DNA of 64,000 bases, from assembly GCF_009832905.1 (NCBI RefSeq), contig NZ_CP047135.1:2644001-2708000 (forward strand). The letters run 5' to 3'. The notes below the pieces were generated by a model, which had not been told where the DNA came from, made no database searches, and saw only the letters and a program-made list of their open reading frames with translations. Positions 63,118 to 64,000 of the stretch are shown here, piece by piece. How positions within the stretch are numbered: position 1 is the first letter of the stretch; every line of letters begins with the position of its first letter. The stretch comes from Stenotrophomonas sp. 364. GTDB lineage: Bacteria > Pseudomonadota > Gammaproteobacteria > Xanthomonadales > Xanthomonadaceae. The position numbers and the translations under genes are program-made.

Positions 63118-64000
63118 ATGGCGCATTCCCCCCACGACGCGCTGACCCTACGCCGCAACGCGCGCGATGCCCTGCACCAGCACCGCTTCGATGACGTCGA
63201 CCGGCTGCTGGGCGAGATGGAACAGCAGTGGCTCGACGGCAGCACCACGCGCTTCGGCTACGGTTGGCTGCTGGCCACCCTGCTTGATCCTGCGCAGGAC
63301 CTGCCCACCCGGCTTGAGCAGGCGCGGCAGTGGTGTGCGCACCAGCCGCACAGCCCGCATCCCTGGGCCGTGCTGGGTGCGCTGTGGGATCGCGCCTGCG
63401 GGCGCATCCGTTCCAGCGAAACCATCGAAACCATCCGCCAGGTGCAATGGGACGCGGCCGGCCTGGCCCGCGACCACGCGATGGCTGCCTGGCTGCATAC
63501 CATTGCACGGCATCCGCGCCCGGCCTTCGTGCTGGGTCGCATGCTGCGCATGTCCTGCTACCTGGGCGAACCGCGCTGGCTGCAGCAGCTGCAGCGCGGT
63601 GGCCGTGCCGATCTGTACAACGCGCAGCAGCACCAGGATCCGGATGGATTTGCGGCCGCCGTGGCGTTGTTGGCGCCGTATGGCCGCCCGTTGGAGGCCC
63701 TGCCCGCCCTGCCGCCGCTGCTGGCCGGGCGCGGCGAAGAAGCGTTCGAGTACGCCGCCGATTACTGGCTGCAGCAGGCCTTGGCGATCCGTGCCAACGA
63801 CACCGACGCGCTGGAAACCTACCTGTACTACCTGTACCCGCGCTGGGGCGGCAGCCATGCGGTGATGCAGGACTTCATCGATGGCCCCGAGGCCTCGCGG
63901 TTGATGCTGCCGCAGCGCAACCGCCTGCGCGTGATCAAGGAACGCGACTGGCTCTATTTCCACCCCGACGCCGAGCATGCCGAGGACGTGGCCCAGCACG
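63118..64000 (+). CDS. Helical-repeat protein, possibly DUF4034 (3' truncated by window)
   Basis: The frame is open from this ATG to the window edge, 294 codons without a stop. Not securely recognised. It begins MAHSPHDALTLRRNARDALH with TPR-like alpha-helical pairs rich in Trp, Leu and Ala; PHSPHPWAVLGALWDRACG and TYLYYLYPRWGGSHAVMQDF resemble DUF4034-type proteins of xanthomonads and pseudomonads. No signal peptide, so cytoplasmic. The start follows AAGGACGCTGTTCCCC. Function unknown. Confidence 0.6.
   Translation, partial: MAHSPHDALTLRRNARDALHQHRFDDVDRLLGEMEQQWLDGSTTRFGYGWLLATLLDPAQDLPTRLEQARQWCAHQPHSPHPWAVLGALWDRACGRIRSSETIETIRQVQWDAAGLARDHAMAAWLHTIARHPRPAFVLGRMLRMSCYLGEPRWLQQLQRGGRADLYNAQQHQDPDGFAAAVALLAPYGRPLEALPALPPLLAGRGEEAFEYAADYWLQQALAIRANDTDALETYLYYLYPRWGGSHAVMQDFIDGPEASRLMLPQRNRLRVIKERDWLYFHPDAEHAEDVAQH

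Overview
The window looks like a core chromosomal segment of a Stenotrophomonas-type gamma-proteobacterium (Xanthomonadaceae). The evidence is high GC; an acetylcitrulline-type arginine pathway (acetylornithine carbamoyltransferase, acetylcitrulline deacetylase and a fused N-acetylglutamate synthase/kinase) that is typical of Xanthomonadales; and more than fifty short GTAG-headed palindromes matching the SMAG/REP repeats described in Stenotrophomonas maltophilia. No phage, plasmid, insertion sequence, CRISPR array or secondary-metabolite cluster was seen. The accessory material is almost entirely non-coding repeat DNA between housekeeping genes.

Layout. 1-5263: cytochrome bd oxidase operon (cydA, truncated by the window edge, cydB, the 37-residue cydX), two identical tRNA-Pro(CGG) genes each with its own promoter and terminator, and a CynX/NimT-like transporter. 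5264-10925: pgaABCD for poly-N-acetylglucosamine, preceded by a perfect CRP/Clp-type palindrome. 11469-22458: arginine and proline genes, all on the minus strand, in transcription order argF', argG, argE', argB (synthase/kinase fusion), a GNAT gene, argC, argH, a YciI-like gene, proB, proA. A short leader peptide with clustered Arg codons and two mutually exclusive hairpins sits ahead of argF'. 22583-30716: an exported protein, cysS, sufE, an MFS exporter, a DksA with a long histone-H1-like N-terminus, yidD, dihydroorotase and an M23 peptidase. 30806-36423: a squalene-synthase-like protein, a HAD phosphatase (Gph or MupP), ubiG, an MTA/SAH deaminase, efp and, divergently, epmB.

36608-45447: a periplasmic PhnD-like protein coupled to a membrane GGDEF-EAL protein, trmJ, suhB, htpX, gluQ, phaB and phaR. 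45522-56227: a TraB/GumN protein, a DUF1684 lipoprotein, mutL, an AMIN-amidase, tsaE, nnr, queG and xseA, close to the E. coli queG-nnr-tsaE-amiB-mutL neighbourhood. 56841-64000: an M48 protease, a SUMF1-like lipoprotein, RNase D, an exported protein, a serine hydrolase and a gene cut by the window end.

The strongest candidate for something undescribed is the presumed arginine attenuator at 22304-22509. Next are a family of long hairpins with a conserved apical core but different, still complementary, arms (11031-11128, 11288-11389, 41571-41688), three exact five-copy tandem arrays of REP units (periods 36, 140 and 124 bases), and repeats whose GTAG head supplies the stop codon of the upstream gene.
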